NCBI RefSeq assembly: GCF_000007705.1
Contig: NC_005085.1
Location: forward strand, 3,915,752-3,979,751
Source: Chromobacterium violaceum ATCC 12472
Lineage (GTDB): Bacteria > Pseudomonadota > Gammaproteobacteria > Burkholderiales > Chromobacteriaceae
Reading direction: 5' to 3'
Length of the DNA: 64,000 nt
The translations under genes were made by a program, and so were the position numbers. Under the pieces are notes generated by a model, which did not search any database, was not told the DNA's origin, and saw only the letters and a program-made list of their open reading frames with translations. Positions 23,754 to 34,397 of the stretch are shown here, in pieces (position 1 is the stretch's first letter; every line of letters begins with the position of its first letter).

Positions 23754-23809
23754 CTCAAACTCCCCGAAAAAAAGCCCGCGACAACAGGCTCCTTGAAACA
23801 CCGGCCGGC

Positions 23810-24172
23810 TCAGCGCACCTTCTTCACCACGTCGATCAGCTCGGTGACCATGCCGGTCGCGTCGCCCTGCTGCAGCGCGCGGGCGACGCAGCCCTTCATA
23901 TGGTTTTCCAGCAACTGCAGCGCCACCGCGTCCAGCGCCGACTTCACCGCTGCCACCTGGGTCAGCACGTCCACGCAGTAGCGGTCGGACTCTATCATGC
24001 CGCTGATGCCGCGGACCTGGCCCTCGATCCGCGCCAGGCGCTTCAGCAACGCGGCCTTGCCCGGCTGCACCACGCTGCGCTCGGCCTGCGCCTCTTCATG
24101 ACAGCACGCCTGGCTGGAATGTGTATCGTCCATGACGGTTCCCGGATTTTTCATATCGGCATTATCGCCCAT
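23810..24172 (-). CDS. csoR: Copper-sensing repressor, CsoR family
   Basis: 120 residues from ATG 24172; ATGs at 24154 and 24133 are also possible. All-helical CsoR/RcnR fold with RIEGQVRGI. The Cu(I) triad C66, H91, C95 has exactly the C-x24-H-x3-C spacing of CsoR (RYCVDV, NHMKGCV). An extra N-terminal extension holds CCHEE, a possible second metal site. Apo-CsoR represses copper genes; Cu(I) releases it. Nine bases downstream of the multicopper oxidase, so co-transcribed. Confidence 0.88.
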   Translation of the reverse strand: MGDNADMKNPGTVMDDTHSSQACCHEEAQAERSVVQPGKAALLKRLARIEGQVRGISGMIESDRYCVDVLTQVAAVKSALDAVALQLLENHMKGCVARALQQGDATGMVTELIDVVKKVR

Positions 24173-24181
24173 CCGTCCGCG

Positions 24182-25666
24182 CTAGGCACGGACATCCAGC
24201 GTGCCCATCATCCCGGCGTCCTCGTGCTCCAGGATGTGGCAGTGAAACATGCGCGGACCCGGCATGTCCTGGCGGAACCTCAGCCTGACTTTCTGCCCCG
24301 GCGGCACGTTGACCACGTCGCGCCAAGCGAGATAGGACTCGGCCCTCCACCCCTTGCCGTCATGCCGTTCCGTCACCTGGAACTGGGTGCCATGCAAGTG
24401 AAAGGGGTGGTCCATATCGGCCTGATTGTCGATTTCCCACTCCTCCACCGCGCCCACCTGGCCGGTGAAATCCATCCGGTTCATATCGAAAGTCTTGCCG
24501 TTGATCAGGAACATCGCCGCCGGATTGGCCATGTCCTCGCTGAAGACCACGCGCCGCGTCACCGAAGCCTTGAGCAAGGGATCGATCCGGCGCAGCCGCT
24601 CCGGCAAGGACGCGGTGGCCATGCCCCCGCCGGCCTCGATGTCCAGCAGCGGCAGCGCCTGGCCTTGCTCCGGCCCCATCATCTTGCCGCGCGCGTACGG
24701 CAGCGCGACCAGGCCGGCCGGCTTGCCGGCGGCGAAGCGGCCGGTGACGGCCAGCTCGGCGCGCGCGCCCGGCGGCAGCAATAGATATTCGACGCGGCGC
24801 GGCTTTTCAATCAGGCCGCCATCGGTGCCCACCAGCCAGACCTCGTGGGCCGGCAGCGCCAGCTTCAGCACCCGCGCGCTGGTGGCGTTCCAGATCCGCC
24901 AGCGCTGGCGCTCGCCGCGGCCCAGCGCCAGCTTTGGCTGCCATGCGCCGTTGACCAGCACGAACTGTCCCTCGCGGCCGTCCATCCGGTCCGCGTCGCT
25001 ATTGGCGGCGATCTTGCCGTCCGGGTCCAGCTTCAGGTCGGACAGCACCAGCCAGCGTTCCGGCAGATGGGCCAGCGGATCGTTGCGGCTTTTCACCACG
25101 AATACGCCGGCGAGCCCGCGGTAAGCCTGCTCGGCGGTATGGCCGTGCGGATGCGGGTGGTACCAGTAGCTGCCCGCGCTGTCCTCCGGCAGGGAAAAGC
25201 GGTAGTCGCGGCCCTGGCCGGGCGGCACCGGATCATGCGGATTGCCGTCCTGGTCGGACGGAATCGGCAGGCCATGCCAATGCACGGTGGTAGGCTGCGG
25301 CAGGCGGTTGTCGAAACGCAGGCCCAGCGTCTCGCCCTCGAACAATTCAATCGCAGGACCGGGCACGCTGTCGTTGTAGGCCCAGAACTCGGTGGCAGGC
25401 TTGCCGGGCAGCAAGGGCAGGCTCACCGCGGCCGCGGTCAGGCAGCCTCGCAACGCGCCGTCCTTGCGCTCCAACGGCAGCCGCTTCAAATCCGGCAGCT
25501 GCAGGCCCCTGGCCAGGCCCAGCGCGGCGGCGGCCGGCAGCGGCGCCGCCTGCCCCATCGCCATTCCGCCGTGGCCCGCATGGGCGGACGCGGCCGCCGC
25601 CGGTCTGAGCAGCCACGGGGACAGGGCCAGCGCGGCGCCCCAGCGCATCATTTGACGTCTTTGCAT
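24182..25666 (-). CDS. Multicopper oxidase, CueO-like
   Basis: 494 residues from ATG 25666 (GGAG six bases upstream; ATG 25678 also in frame). The N-terminal RR followed by a hydrophobic stretch looks like a Tat signal, so export to the periplasm in folded form is likely. All copper ligand motifs are present: HWHG, YWYHPHPHGHT, HPFHLHG and FHCHILEHEDAGMM (T1, T2 and T3 sites). CueO-type enzymes oxidise Cu(I) to the less toxic Cu(II). The Met-rich insert of E. coli CueO is not obvious. It is coupled to csoR, with a CsoR-type operator upstream. Confidence 0.92.
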   Translation of the reverse strand: MQRRQMMRWGAALALSPWLLRPAAAASAHAGHGGMAMGQAAPLPAAAALGLARGLQLPDLKRLPLERKDGALRGCLTAAAVSLPLLPGKPATEFWAYNDSVPGPAIELFEGETLGLRFDNRLPQPTTVHWHGLPIPSDQDGNPHDPVPPGQGRDYRFSLPEDSAGSYWYHPHPHGHTAEQAYRGLAGVFVVKSRNDPLAHLPERWLVLSDLKLDPDGKIAANSDADRMDGREGQFVLVNGAWQPKLALGRGERQRWRIWNATSARVLKLALPAHEVWLVGTDGGLIEKPRRVEYLLLPPGARAELAVTGRFAAGKPAGLVALPYARGKMMGPEQGQALPLLDIEAGGGMATASLPERLRRIDPLLKASVTRRVVFSEDMANPAAMFLINGKTFDMNRMDFTGQVGAVEEWEIDNQADMDHPFHLHGTQFQVTERHDGKGWRAESYLAWRDVVNVPPGQKVRLRFRQDMPGPRMFHCHILEHEDAGMMGTLDVRA

Positions 25667-25682
25667 CGCATGCTCCATACAG

Positions 25683-25699
25683 ATACCCCTAGCAGGTAT
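25683..25699 (-). promoter_or_regulatory. CsoR-type operator
   Basis: ATACC-CCTAGCA-GGTAT, close to the known CsoR operator form (TACCC..GGGTA around a central CTAG). It lies 17 bases upstream of the oxidase start codon. This suggests copper-induced autoregulation of the oxidase-csoR operon. Confidence 0.75.
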
Positions 25700-25756
25700 A
25701 TTGAACCTAGAGCGGCCGCGATGGCAACAGTTCCGCGCGCTGTGCTTGCGAGGGCA

Positions 25757-25790
25757 AAAAAAACGGCAGGCCTGATGGCCTGCCGTTTTC
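25757..25790 (-). terminator. suhB terminator
   Basis: AAAACGGCAGGCC-TGAT-GGCCTGCCGTTTT, perfect 13-bp stem with A and T runs; bidirectional. It lies 18 bases after the suhB stop. Confidence 0.92.
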
Positions 25791-25807
25791 GGAATGCGGA
25801 TATGCGC

Positions 25808-26599
25808 TTACTTGGCGACGTGCGGCGCCAGCAGCTGCAGCAGCTGGGCCAGCACTTTCGGGTTGCCCGCGACGATGTCGCCGGACTCGAACCAGCCCTG
25901 CTCGCCGGTGGGGTCGGTGACGATGCCGCCCGCTTCCTGCACGATCAGACTGCCGGCCGCGATGTCCCACGGCTTCAGGTTCAGTTCGAAGAAACCTTCG
26001 GTGCGGCCGCAGGCGACGTTGCACAGGTCCAGCGACGCGGCGCCTTCGCGGCGCACGCCCGCGGTCTTGGCTATCACGTCCTTCAGCATGCCGAGGTACT
26101 GGTCGAGATAGCTCTGGTCGGAAACCGGGAAGCCGGTGCCGATCAGGCACTCGTTCATCATGAAGCGCTTGGACACGCGGATGCGGCGATCGTTGAGGAA
26201 GGCGCCGACGCCGCGCGAGGCGGTGAACAGATCGTTGCGGTTCGGGTCGTAGACCACCGCCTGCTGGATCTGGCCCTTGTGCGCCATCGCGATAGAGATG
26301 CCGTACTGGGGGTGGCCGTGCAGGAAATTGGTGGTGCCGTCGATCGGGTCGATGATCCATTCGTATTCGGAAGAACCCACGCCTTTGGCGCCGGACTCTT
26401 CTGCTAGAATCGCGTGCTTCGGATAGGCTTCGAGAATGACGTTGATGATCGCTTCCTCGGCGGCGCGATCCACCTCGGTCACAAAGTCATTGTGCTTTTT
26501 CTTCTCTACGCGGATGGCGTCGAGGTTGAGCGACGCGCGCTGGATAACACTGCCTGCGCGGCGAGCGGCTTTAACCGCGACATTGAGCATCGGATGCAT
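25808..26599 (-). CDS. suhB: Inositol-1-monophosphatase / Nus-complex factor SuhB
   Basis: 263 residues. MHPMLNVAVKAARRAG opening as in E. coli SuhB; metal-site motifs EES, DPIDGTTNFLHG and KPWDIAAG complete. SuhB is a Mg2+-dependent monophosphatase and also part of the rRNA transcription antitermination complex. The leader region upstream has a terminator-like hairpin, a boxA-like sequence and a long hairpin (listed separately). Divergent from trmJ. Confidence 0.94.
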   Translation of the reverse strand: MHPMLNVAVKAARRAGSVIQRASLNLDAIRVEKKKHNDFVTEVDRAAEEAIINVILEAYPKHAILAEESGAKGVGSSEYEWIIDPIDGTTNFLHGHPQYGISIAMAHKGQIQQAVVYDPNRNDLFTASRGVGAFLNDRRIRVSKRFMMNECLIGTGFPVSDQSYLDQYLGMLKDVIAKTAGVRREGAASLDLCNVACGRTEGFFELNLKPWDIAAGSLIVQEAGGIVTDPTGEQGWFESGDIVAGNPKVLAQLLQLLAPHVAK

Positions 26600-26624
26600 T
26601 GACGGCCTCTACACTTGAACGATG

Positions 26625-26711
26625 GGCGGGTGTCCGTCGATGACGCGACACCCGCCGGTAACAATCTGGGTTAAGGAACAAAAAAACCCGACGCCTGGGC
26701 GCGGGCTTTTG
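26625..26711 (-). promoter_or_regulatory. Structured suhB leader with terminator-like hairpin and boxA-like motif
   Basis: Three elements, read toward suhB on the minus strand. First, a hairpin CCCGCGCC..GGCGTCGGG ending in T7 (26711 down to 26680). Second, TGTTCCTTAA (26680-26671), 8 of 10 positions of boxA TGCTCTTTAA. Third, a long hairpin GGCGGGTGTC / GACACCCGCC whose stem continues with CGTC / GACG (26625-26656). A weak promoter TTTTCA-N17-TATACC (26739-26711) would start transcription at the edge of the first hairpin. On the plus strand the same hairpin ends in T4. Confidence 0.5.
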
Positions 26712-26744
26712 GTATATGCCCGCTATTTTAATGTGAAAACGCCA

Positions 26745-27506
26745 ATGAATAAACCCCAAGTACCTGATTTTCTGCAAAACATCCGCGTGGTGCTGGCCCG
26801 CCCCAACCATCCGGGCAATATCGGCTCGGCCGCGCGCGCGATGAAAACCATGGGTTTGAGCCGCCTCTACCTGGTCGAACCCAAGGTGTTTCCCAGCGAA
26901 GAGGCCAACGCGCTGGCCTCCGGCGCGGTGGACCTGCTGGAGAACGCCACCGTGGTCGGCTCGCTGCGGGAGGCGTTGTCCGACGTCACCGTCGCCTGCG
27001 CGCTGACCAGCCGCCGCCGCGAACTGACCACCCCGCTGTCCACTCCGCGCCAGACCACGCCGGAGCTGATCGCCCGCGCCCGCGACGGCGAACAGGTGGC
27101 CCTGGTGTTCGGCAACGAAACCTTCGGCCTGTCGATCGAGGAGGTGGAGCAATGCAACCGTCTGGTGACCATCCCCGGCAACCCCGATTACTTCTCGCTT
27201 AACCTGGCGATGGCGGTCCAGGTGATGACCTACGAGCTATTCAGCCACACCGGCGTGGACGTGGAATACCTGCGCGCCGAGGGCGAGGCGGCGACGCAAA
27301 GCGAGGTGGACGGCATGTGCGGCCACCTGGAGCAGGCGATGGACGAGATCGGCTACTTCCAGCGCCGCAACAGCGAGCGGCTGATGCGCCGGATGCGCAC
27401 CATGTTCCACCGCGCCGGCATGCTGCGCGAGGAGATCGACATCCTGCGCGGTTTCTACAAACAGGTGCAGCGCACCGCTTCTGGCCGCTCCGGAGATGCC
27501 GACTGA
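26745..27506 (+). CDS. trmJ: tRNA (Cm32/Um32) methyltransferase TrmJ
   Basis: 253 residues from ATG 26745. SPOUT-class fold: VVLARPNHPGNIGSAARAMKTMG, LALVFGNET (here ALVFGNETFGLS) and IPGNPDYFSLNLAMAVQV form the SAM knot; a C-terminal helical extension follows. Methylates the 2'-OH of residue 32 in several tRNAs. Overlaps the DUF1853 gene by 11 bases. Divergent from suhB, a pairing common in related genomes. Confidence 0.93.
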   Translation: MNKPQVPDFLQNIRVVLARPNHPGNIGSAARAMKTMGLSRLYLVEPKVFPSEEANALASGAVDLLENATVVGSLREALSDVTVACALTSRRRELTTPLSTPRQTTPELIARARDGEQVALVFGNETFGLSIEEVEQCNRLVTIPGNPDYFSLNLAMAVQVMTYELFSHTGVDVEYLRAEGEAATQSEVDGMCGHLEQAMDEIGYFQRRNSERLMRRMRTMFHRAGMLREEIDILRGFYKQVQRTASGRSGDAD

Positions 27507-28407
27507 GCCCGGCCTCACCCTGCCCTACGCGCACCCCGCGGTGCGCGACCTCGCCTTCCTGCTGACCTCCCCCTCCCCCTGGCGCTGCGGCGCCGATCTG
27601 CCGCCGCAGCGGCTGCTGGGCCTCCGCGGAGAAGCGCTGCTGGCCAGGCTGGACCGCGCGCCGGCCGCGCTGGAAGCCTGGCTGGCCGCCGCCCCGGGCA
27701 AACGACTGGGCAAATATGCCGAACGGCTTTTTTCCTTCTGGTTCCGCCATGCGCCGCACATTGATCTGATCGCGGAAAATCTCAAAGTCATAAACAGCGA
27801 GCGCCGCACGGTGGGGGAGTTCGACTATCTGCTGCGCGTGGATGGCGAGCCCTGGCACCTGGAAACGGCATGCAAGCTTTACCTTTCCCTGGGCGAGACC
27901 GCCGACGATCTGCTCGGTCCCGGCCTCAACGATGCCTGGCGCTTGAAAGCGACCAAAATAACCACACAGCTGCAACTGTCCCGCCATCCCGACGCGCTTC
28001 CCCTGCTGCCAGACGGCTTTCATGACTGCCGGACAGGCGCCCGGATCTGCGGCTGGTTCTTCTATCCGCCAGGCCGTTGTCCGCCGGCGCCGCTCGATTG
28101 CGGCCAGCTGCGCGGCTGGCTCGCCCCGCTCGACACCGACTGGCCCCGGCTGTATGAAAATTCCCGCTGGGCCTGGCTGCCCAGGCTGTCCTGGCTCGCG
28201 CCCGCGCTGCGGACGGCAGCCGACACGGAGGACGAAGCCTCGCTGCGCGCGCGGCTGCGGGGAGTCGACGCGCCGCAGATGCTGGCCGAACTGCAGCCGG
28301 CCGGACACGGCCGCTGGCGGGAAGCGGCGCGCGGCTTCGTCTCGCCGCCCGGCTGGCCGGACGCCGAGCGCCTGGCCGCGCTGCGGCTCAAGATCGCGCA
28401 GGCATGA
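27496..28407 (+). CDS. DUF1853 family protein
   Basis: 303 residues. Recognised by HPAVRDLAFLLTSPS, LGKYAERLFSFWFRH, VGEFDYLLRVDGEPWHLETACKLYL and ICGWFFYP. The core E-x-D-Y..E-x-x-x-K-L-Y-L arrangement resembles PD-(D/E)xK nuclease-like folds, which is only suggestive. Function unknown. It starts inside the end of trmJ, so it is co-translated; a bidirectional terminator follows. Confidence 0.82.
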   Translation: MPTEPGLTLPYAHPAVRDLAFLLTSPSPWRCGADLPPQRLLGLRGEALLARLDRAPAALEAWLAAAPGKRLGKYAERLFSFWFRHAPHIDLIAENLKVINSERRTVGEFDYLLRVDGEPWHLETACKLYLSLGETADDLLGPGLNDAWRLKATKITTQLQLSRHPDALPLLPDGFHDCRTGARICGWFFYPPGRCPPAPLDCGQLRGWLAPLDTDWPRLYENSRWAWLPRLSWLAPALRTAADTEDEASLRARLRGVDAPQMLAELQPAGHGRWREAARGFVSPPGWPDAERLAALRLKIAQA

Positions 28408-28408
28408 A

Positions 28409-28434
28409 AAAAGGCAGGCTGCGCGCCTGCCTTT
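28409..28434. terminator. Bidirectional terminator between DUF1853 gene and fnr
   Basis: AAAGGCAGGC-TGCGC-GCCTGCCTTT, perfect 10-bp stem with A/T runs on both sides between convergent genes. Confidence 0.9.
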
Positions 28435-28456
28435 GTCGCAAAGACCTTCCGCCGGC

Positions 28457-29203
28457 TCAGTGGCCGTCGGCGTGCATGCAGCCCGAGATCAGGTTCTTCA
28501 GCTCGGCCAGCTGCACCAGCTGGATGTGCTTGTGATCAACGGTGATCCAGCCTTGCTGCTGGAACTTGGACAGCGTGCGGCTGACCGTTTCCAGTTTCAG
28601 GCCCAGGAAGCTGCCGATCTCCTCGCGGCTCATGCGCAGGATGAAGTCGTTGGCGGCGAAGCCGCGGGTGGACAAGCGCTGCGACAGGTTCAGCAGGAAG
28701 GCGGCGATGCGCTCCTCCGCCTTCATATTGCCCAGCAGCAGCATCACGTTCTGGTCGCGCACGATCTCGCGGCTCATCAGCCGGTAGAAATGGTGCTGCA
28801 GGCTGGGGATGTCGCGGCACAGCGACTCCATGCGGGTGAACGGCAGCTCGCATACCTCGCTGTCCTCCAGCGCCACCGCGTCGCAGCTGTGGTTGCTGGA
28901 CGAAATGCCGTCCAGGCCCATCAGCTCGCCCGACATCAGGAAGCCTGTCACCTGCTCGCGGCCGTCCTGGCTGGCGACACAGGTTTTGAAGAAGCCGGTG
29001 CGGATCGCGTACAGCGACTTGAAGGACTCGCCGCTACGGAACAGGTATTCGCCGCGCTTCAGGCGGCGGCTCTGGCGGATGACCGCGTCCAGCTGGCCCA
29101 TTTCCTCGCGGTTCAGGCCGACGGGCAGGCACAGCTCGCGCAGACTGCAGCTGGAGCAGGAGATTTTCAGCGTATGCAGGGAGGTGTGGTTTTGTTCAGA
29201 CAT
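28457..29203 (-). CDS. fnr: FNR-type oxygen-responsive transcription regulator
   Basis: 248 residues from ATG 29203. The N-terminal cysteines C16, C19, C25 (C-x2-C-x5-C) and a fourth, C107, in NHSCDAV match the [4Fe-4S] ligands of E. coli FNR. cAMP-receptor-like beta-barrel, dimer helix, then HTH with recognition helix ETVSRT (the E..SR that reads TTGAT). Activates anaerobic genes when the cluster is intact. Divergent from hemN; a near-consensus FNR box lies in the shared region. Confidence 0.94.
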   Translation of the reverse strand: MSEQNHTSLHTLKISCSSCSLRELCLPVGLNREEMGQLDAVIRQSRRLKRGEYLFRSGESFKSLYAIRTGFFKTCVASQDGREQVTGFLMSGELMGLDGISSSNHSCDAVALEDSEVCELPFTRMESLCRDIPSLQHHFYRLMSREIVRDQNVMLLLGNMKAEERIAAFLLNLSQRLSTRGFAANDFILRMSREEIGSFLGLKLETVSRTLSKFQQQGWITVDHKHIQLVQLAELKNLISGCMHADGH

Positions 29204-29230
29204 GCTGTGTTTGCTACAAGCCGGCGAAGC

Positions 29231-29244
29231 TTGACCCTTATCAA
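29231..29244 (+). promoter_or_regulatory. FNR box between fnr and hemN
   Basis: TTGAC-CCTT-ATCAA matches the FNR consensus TTGAT-N4-ATCAA at nine of ten positions. It lies 66 bases before hemN and 28 bases before fnr. It can activate hemN and autoregulate fnr. Confidence 0.85.
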
Positions 29245-29309
29245 GGCGGAATTCACAAGTTTTTCGCAAATTTACCAGTCCTCCAGAAGTTTTACCATCC
29301 GAATACGAC

Positions 29310-30716
29310 ATGAAAACTACCCACCCCTTCTCTCCCGCCCATTTCGTCTTCGATCGCGAGTTGATCGAAAGGCTGGATGGCGCGGGGCCTAGATACACAT
29401 CCTACCCGACGGCAGATCGTTTTACGTCAAATTTCTCGACGCAAGACTATCTGGACAAATTGCGCCAGCGTCAGATCGGCGCCAACCGCAAGCCTCTATC
29501 ATTATACGCTCATATACCATTTTGCAACACCATCTGCTATTACTGCGCCTGCAACAAGATCATCACCAAGGACAGCAGCAAGGCCGACCTGTATTTGGAT
29601 TATCTGGAGAAGGAAATCAGTCTGGTGTCCGCGGAGCTGGGTTTCCGGGAAAAAGTGATACAGCTGCACTTCGGCGGCGGCACCCCCACCTTTCTGTCCG
29701 ATGCCCAGCTTGAGCGGCTGATGGGCATCCTGGGAACCCATTTCGAATTCATGAGCGACGGAGAATATTCCATAGAGATAGATCCGCGCAAGGTAAAACG
29801 CGAAACCATGCTGAAACTGGCAGATTATGGTTTCAATCGCGTCAGTGTGGGCATACAGGATTTCGATCCGGCGGTGCAGCAGGCGGTGAACCGGGTGCAG
29901 ACCGTGGAGGAGACCCGCGCGGTGATCGACGCCGCCCGCGAAGGCGGCTTCAAGTCGGTCAGCCTGGACCTGATCTACGGTCTGCCGCTGCAAAGCCGCG
30001 AGACCATGCGCGACACGCTGCAGAAGGCGCTGGCGCTGGATCCCGACCGGCTGTCGCTGTACAACTACGCCCATCTGCCCAGCGTGTTCAAGCCGCAGCG
30101 CCGCATCAACGAGGCCGAGCTGCCCAGCGCCGCGCTCAAGCTGGACATCCTGCAGGACGCGGTGAAGACGCTGACCGACGCCGGCTACGTGTTCATCGGC
30201 ATGGACCATTTCGCCAAGCCCGACGACGAACTGGCCGTCGCGCTGCGCCAGGGCCGGCTGCAACGCAACTTCCAGGGCTATTCCACGCATGCCGACTGCG
30301 ACATGCTGGCCTTCGGCGTCTCGTCCATCGGCAAGGTGGGATCCTGTTACAGCCAGAACGACAAAACGCTGGAGGGCTACTACGCGGCGCTGGACCAGGG
30401 CCGGCTGCCGGTGGTGCGCGGCTTGACGCTGGACAGCGACGACGTGCTGCGCCGGACCATCATCCAGAGCCTGATGTGCCGCTTCGCGCTGTCGGTGGAG
30501 GCCATCGAGGAGGTCCACGGCATCAACTTCGCCCAGTATTTTGCGGCGGAAATGCCACAGATACGCGAATTCCAGCAGCAGGGACTGTTGTCCTTCGACG
30601 GCGACTTCCTGATGGTGGAGCCCAAGGGCCGCTTCCTGATCCGCAACATCGCGATGATCTTCGACCGCCACCTGCGCGAGCGCGAGACCCAAGCCCGCTA
30701 CTCCAGAACTATCTGA
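29310..30716 (+). CDS. hemN: Oxygen-independent coproporphyrinogen III oxidase (radical SAM)
   Basis: 468 residues. Radical-SAM cluster cysteines C72, C76, C79 (CNTICYYC), with C81 next to them as in Hem[11 protein letters not shown] and the long HemN C-terminal domain ([29 protein letters not shown]) separate it from HemW-like proteins. Decarboxylates coproporphyrinogen III to protoporphyrinogen IX in haem synthesis without oxygen. Divergent from fnr and behind an FNR box, so anaerobic induction is expected. Confidence 0.95.
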   Translation: MKTTHPFSPAHFVFDRELIERLDGAGPRYTSYPTADRFTSNFSTQDYLDKLRQRQIGANRKPLSLYAHIPFCNTICYYCACNKIITKDSSKADLYLDYLEKEISLVSAELGFREKVIQLHFGGGTPTFLSDAQLERLMGILGTHFEFMSDGEYSIEIDPRKVKRETMLKLADYGFNRVSVGIQDFDPAVQQAVNRVQTVEETRAVIDAAREGGFKSVSLDLIYGLPLQSRETMRDTLQKALALDPDRLSLYNYAHLPSVFKPQRRINEAELPSAALKLDILQDAVKTLTDAGYVFIGMDHFAKPDDELAVALRQGRLQRNFQGYSTHADCDMLAFGVSSIGKVGSCYSQNDKTLEGYYAALDQGRLPVVRGLTLDSDDVLRRTIIQSLMCRFALSVEAIEEVHGINFAQYFAAEMPQIREFQQQGLLSFDGDFLMVEPKGRFLIRNIAMIFDRHLRERETQARYSRTI

Positions 30717-30725
30717 GCCTCTTCC

Positions 30726-30750
30726 CGGCGGGGTTTCTCCGGCCCCGCCG
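30726..30750 (+). terminator. Hairpin after hemN
   Basis: CGGCGGGG / CCCCGCCG, 8 base pairs with a 9-base loop, starting 10 bases after the hemN stop. Only short T stretches, so a moderate terminator. Confidence 0.55.
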
Positions 30751-30885
30751 TTCCCGGCGGAACTGTTCCTAAGGCGGGTAGCGCTTATTTTTCCCTGCGT
30801 GGTAAGCAAAATCACTTATACAAAGGGTATGCAAGCGTGCCGGGCAGAACCAGGCGCGGCAGCCCGCTTTTGCAAGGAGCCGCCC

Positions 30886-32901
30886 ATGTCCACGCCCATC
30901 GTCAGGCTGATGCAGCGCCTGAGCTATCCGCAGCGCTTCGCCGTGATCGGCGTGCTGTTCGCCGCGGCGCTGCTGTACCTGGTCTACGGTCTGTACCGCA
31001 GCAACCAGGACAATATCGAATCCACCGCCAAGGAAAAAGTGGGCGTCGCCTACATGCGGCCGCTGACCGCGATGCTGGCCCAGGCGCAGCAAGGCCAGGA
31101 AGTGGCGGTGCGCGCCGCGCTGGGCAACGCCCAGGCCCGGAACGAGCTGCCCTCGGCCATGCAGCAGCTGCAAGGCAAGTGGCAGGCGCTGCAGGACGCC
31201 AACGGCCGGCTAGGCGCCGAGCTGGCCAGCGACGCCGCCTGGAAGGACGCCTCTGCCGCCTGGGACAAGCTGAAGGCCACGCAATCCGCCCAGCCTACGC
31301 AATGGATCGCTGCCTACGGCAATCTCAGCGACAAGCTGAATAATCTGATCGGCGTCATCAGCGACAATTCCAACCTGACGCTGGATCCGGACATCGACAC
31401 TTATTACCTGATGGACGCCGCCACCGCCAAGCTGACCACGCTGATCAGCCATCTGGGCGAGGCCAACGCCATCGCCTCGCTGGCGGAAGCCGGCCACCCG
31501 CTCGATCCCGCCCAGCGCGACCGCCTGGTGGAGCTGAGGCCGCTGATCGCCGAAGTCAATGACGGCCTGGGCAGCGACATCGCCAAGGCCGTCGCCTACA
31601 ACGCCGCGCTGAAAGCGGACATGGCGTCCCAGGCGGACAAGCTCGCGGCGGCGCTGAAAGGCCAGCTGCCGGCGATAGACGACGCGGTCGGCGGCAAGAC
31701 GGGCGCAAGCGGGCTGAAGGTGGCCGGGCACAGCGCCGACGCCGCCCAGACCGTCGCCGCCTACATCGACGCCGGCCTGGGCCGCCTGGATCAGCTGCTG
31801 CAGGCGCGGATAGACCGCACCGCCAGCCAGCGCAACAGCTACATCGCCATCGGGGTCGCATCGATGCTGCTGGCCATCTTCCTGTTCCACCAGCTCTACC
31901 TGTCCATCACGCTGCAGCTGGGCGGCGAGCCGCGCTACGTGCAACAGGTGGTGGAACAGCTGGCGGCCGGCCGGCTGGATACCCGCATCCACCTGCGCGA
32001 GCGGGACGAGCTCAGCCTGCTGGCGGCGATCCGCCAGATGCGCAACCAGTTGCGCGAAACCGTGAGCCAGTTGCTGGAGACCTCGGGCGAGGTCACCCGG
32101 GCCGCCGACGCGATGGCCCACAGCGCGCAAAGCATCTCCGTCGGCAGCGCCCAGCAGAGCGAGGCGGCCGCCAGCATGGCGGCGGCGATAGAGCAGCTGA
32201 GCACCAGCCTGTCGGTGTGCGCGGAACAGTCCGAACAGGCCGACCGCTTGTCGACAGACGCGGCCAGCCGCTCGTCGGACGGCAACCGGGTGATCGCCGC
32301 CACCGCCAGCACCATGGACGGCATCGTGCGCGACGTGTCCTCGGTATCCGACACCATCACCGACCTGGGCCGGCAGTCCGAATCCATCGTCGGCATCGTC
32401 GACGTGATCCGCGACGTGGCCGATCAGACCAATCTGCTGGCCTTGAACGCGGCGATCGAGGCCGCGCGCGCCGGCGAAATGGGCCGCGGCTTCGCGGTGG
32501 TGGCCGACGAGGTGAGGAAGCTGGCGGAGCGCACCGCGCTGTCGACCACGGAAATCAGCAATATCGTCAACCAGATCCAGAACACCGCGCAGAAAGGCAA
32601 CGACAGCATGCAACAGGGCATGAAATCCATCATGGACGGCCAGCAGCGCGCCCGCGAAGCGGGTTCCAGCATGGACAACATCCGCCACTGCGTCGACGAC
32701 GTGCTGGACAGCATCCACCAGATCACCTCCTCGCTGCGCGAGCAGAGCAGCGCCAGCCAGGCGCTGGCGCTGAACGTGGAGCAGGTGTCGAAGATGTCGG
32801 AGCAAAACAGCATGGCGGTCCGGGACAGCGCGCAAACCGCCGGCGAGCTGCAGGCCATCTCGCAAAGACTGACGGGCCTGGCCGGACGCTTCACCGTCTG
32901 A
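30886..32901 (+). CDS. Methyl-accepting chemotaxis protein
   Basis: 671 residues from ATG 30886, set by AAGGAG six bases upstream. TM1 at about 18-38, a large helical periplasmic sensor (about 40-320, four-helix-bundle type, no Cache signature), TM2 at about 322-345, HAMP, then a long signalling coiled coil. The hairpin tip [22 protein letters not shown] is canonical for CheA/CheW contact. No C-terminal NWETF-type pentapeptide, so adaptation enzymes are not tethered. Ligand unknown; monocistronic. Confidence 0.93.
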   Translation: MSTPIVRLMQRLSYPQRFAVIGVLFAAALLYLVYGLYRSNQDNIESTAKEKVGVAYMRPLTAMLAQAQQGQEVAVRAALGNAQARNELPSAMQQLQGKWQALQDANGRLGAELASDAAWKDASAAWDKLKATQSAQPTQWIAAYGNLSDKLNNLIGVISDNSNLTLDPDIDTYYLMDAATAKLTTLISHLGEANAIASLAEAGHPLDPAQRDRLVELRPLIAEVNDGLGSDIAKAVAYNAALKADMASQADKLAAALKGQLPAIDDAVGGKTGASGLKVAGHSADAAQTVAAYIDAGLGRLDQLLQARIDRTASQRNSYIAIGVASMLLAIFLFHQLYLSITLQLGGEPRYVQQVVEQLAAGRLDTRIHLRERDELSLLAAIRQMRNQLRETVSQLLETSGEVTRAADAMAHSAQSISVGSAQQSEAAASMAAAIEQLSTSLSVCAEQSEQADRLSTDAASRSSDGNRVIAATASTMDGIVRDVSSVSDTITDLGRQSESIVGIVDVIRDVADQTNLLALNAAIEAARAGEMGRGFAVVADEVRKLAERTALSTTEISNIVNQIQNTAQKGNDSMQQGMKSIMDGQQRAREAGSSMDNIRHCVDDVLDSIHQITSSLREQSSASQALALNVEQVSKMSEQNSMAVRDSAQTAGELQAISQRLTGLAGRFTV

Positions 32902-32930
32902 CCGCCGGGCTCGCCCGCGCCGTCCAAACA

Positions 32931-32957
32931 AAAAGCCCGCCGGAAACGGCGGGCTTC
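32931..32957. terminator. Terminator between MCP and AGCS genes
   Basis: AAGCCCGCCG-GAAA-CGGCGGGCTT, perfect 10-bp stem preceded by an A run; serves the convergent minus-strand gene well (T run on that strand). Confidence 0.88.
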
Positions 32958-32981
32958 GTCATCGCGGATTGGGAGACAGGC

Positions 32982-34397
<1,416 letters not shown>

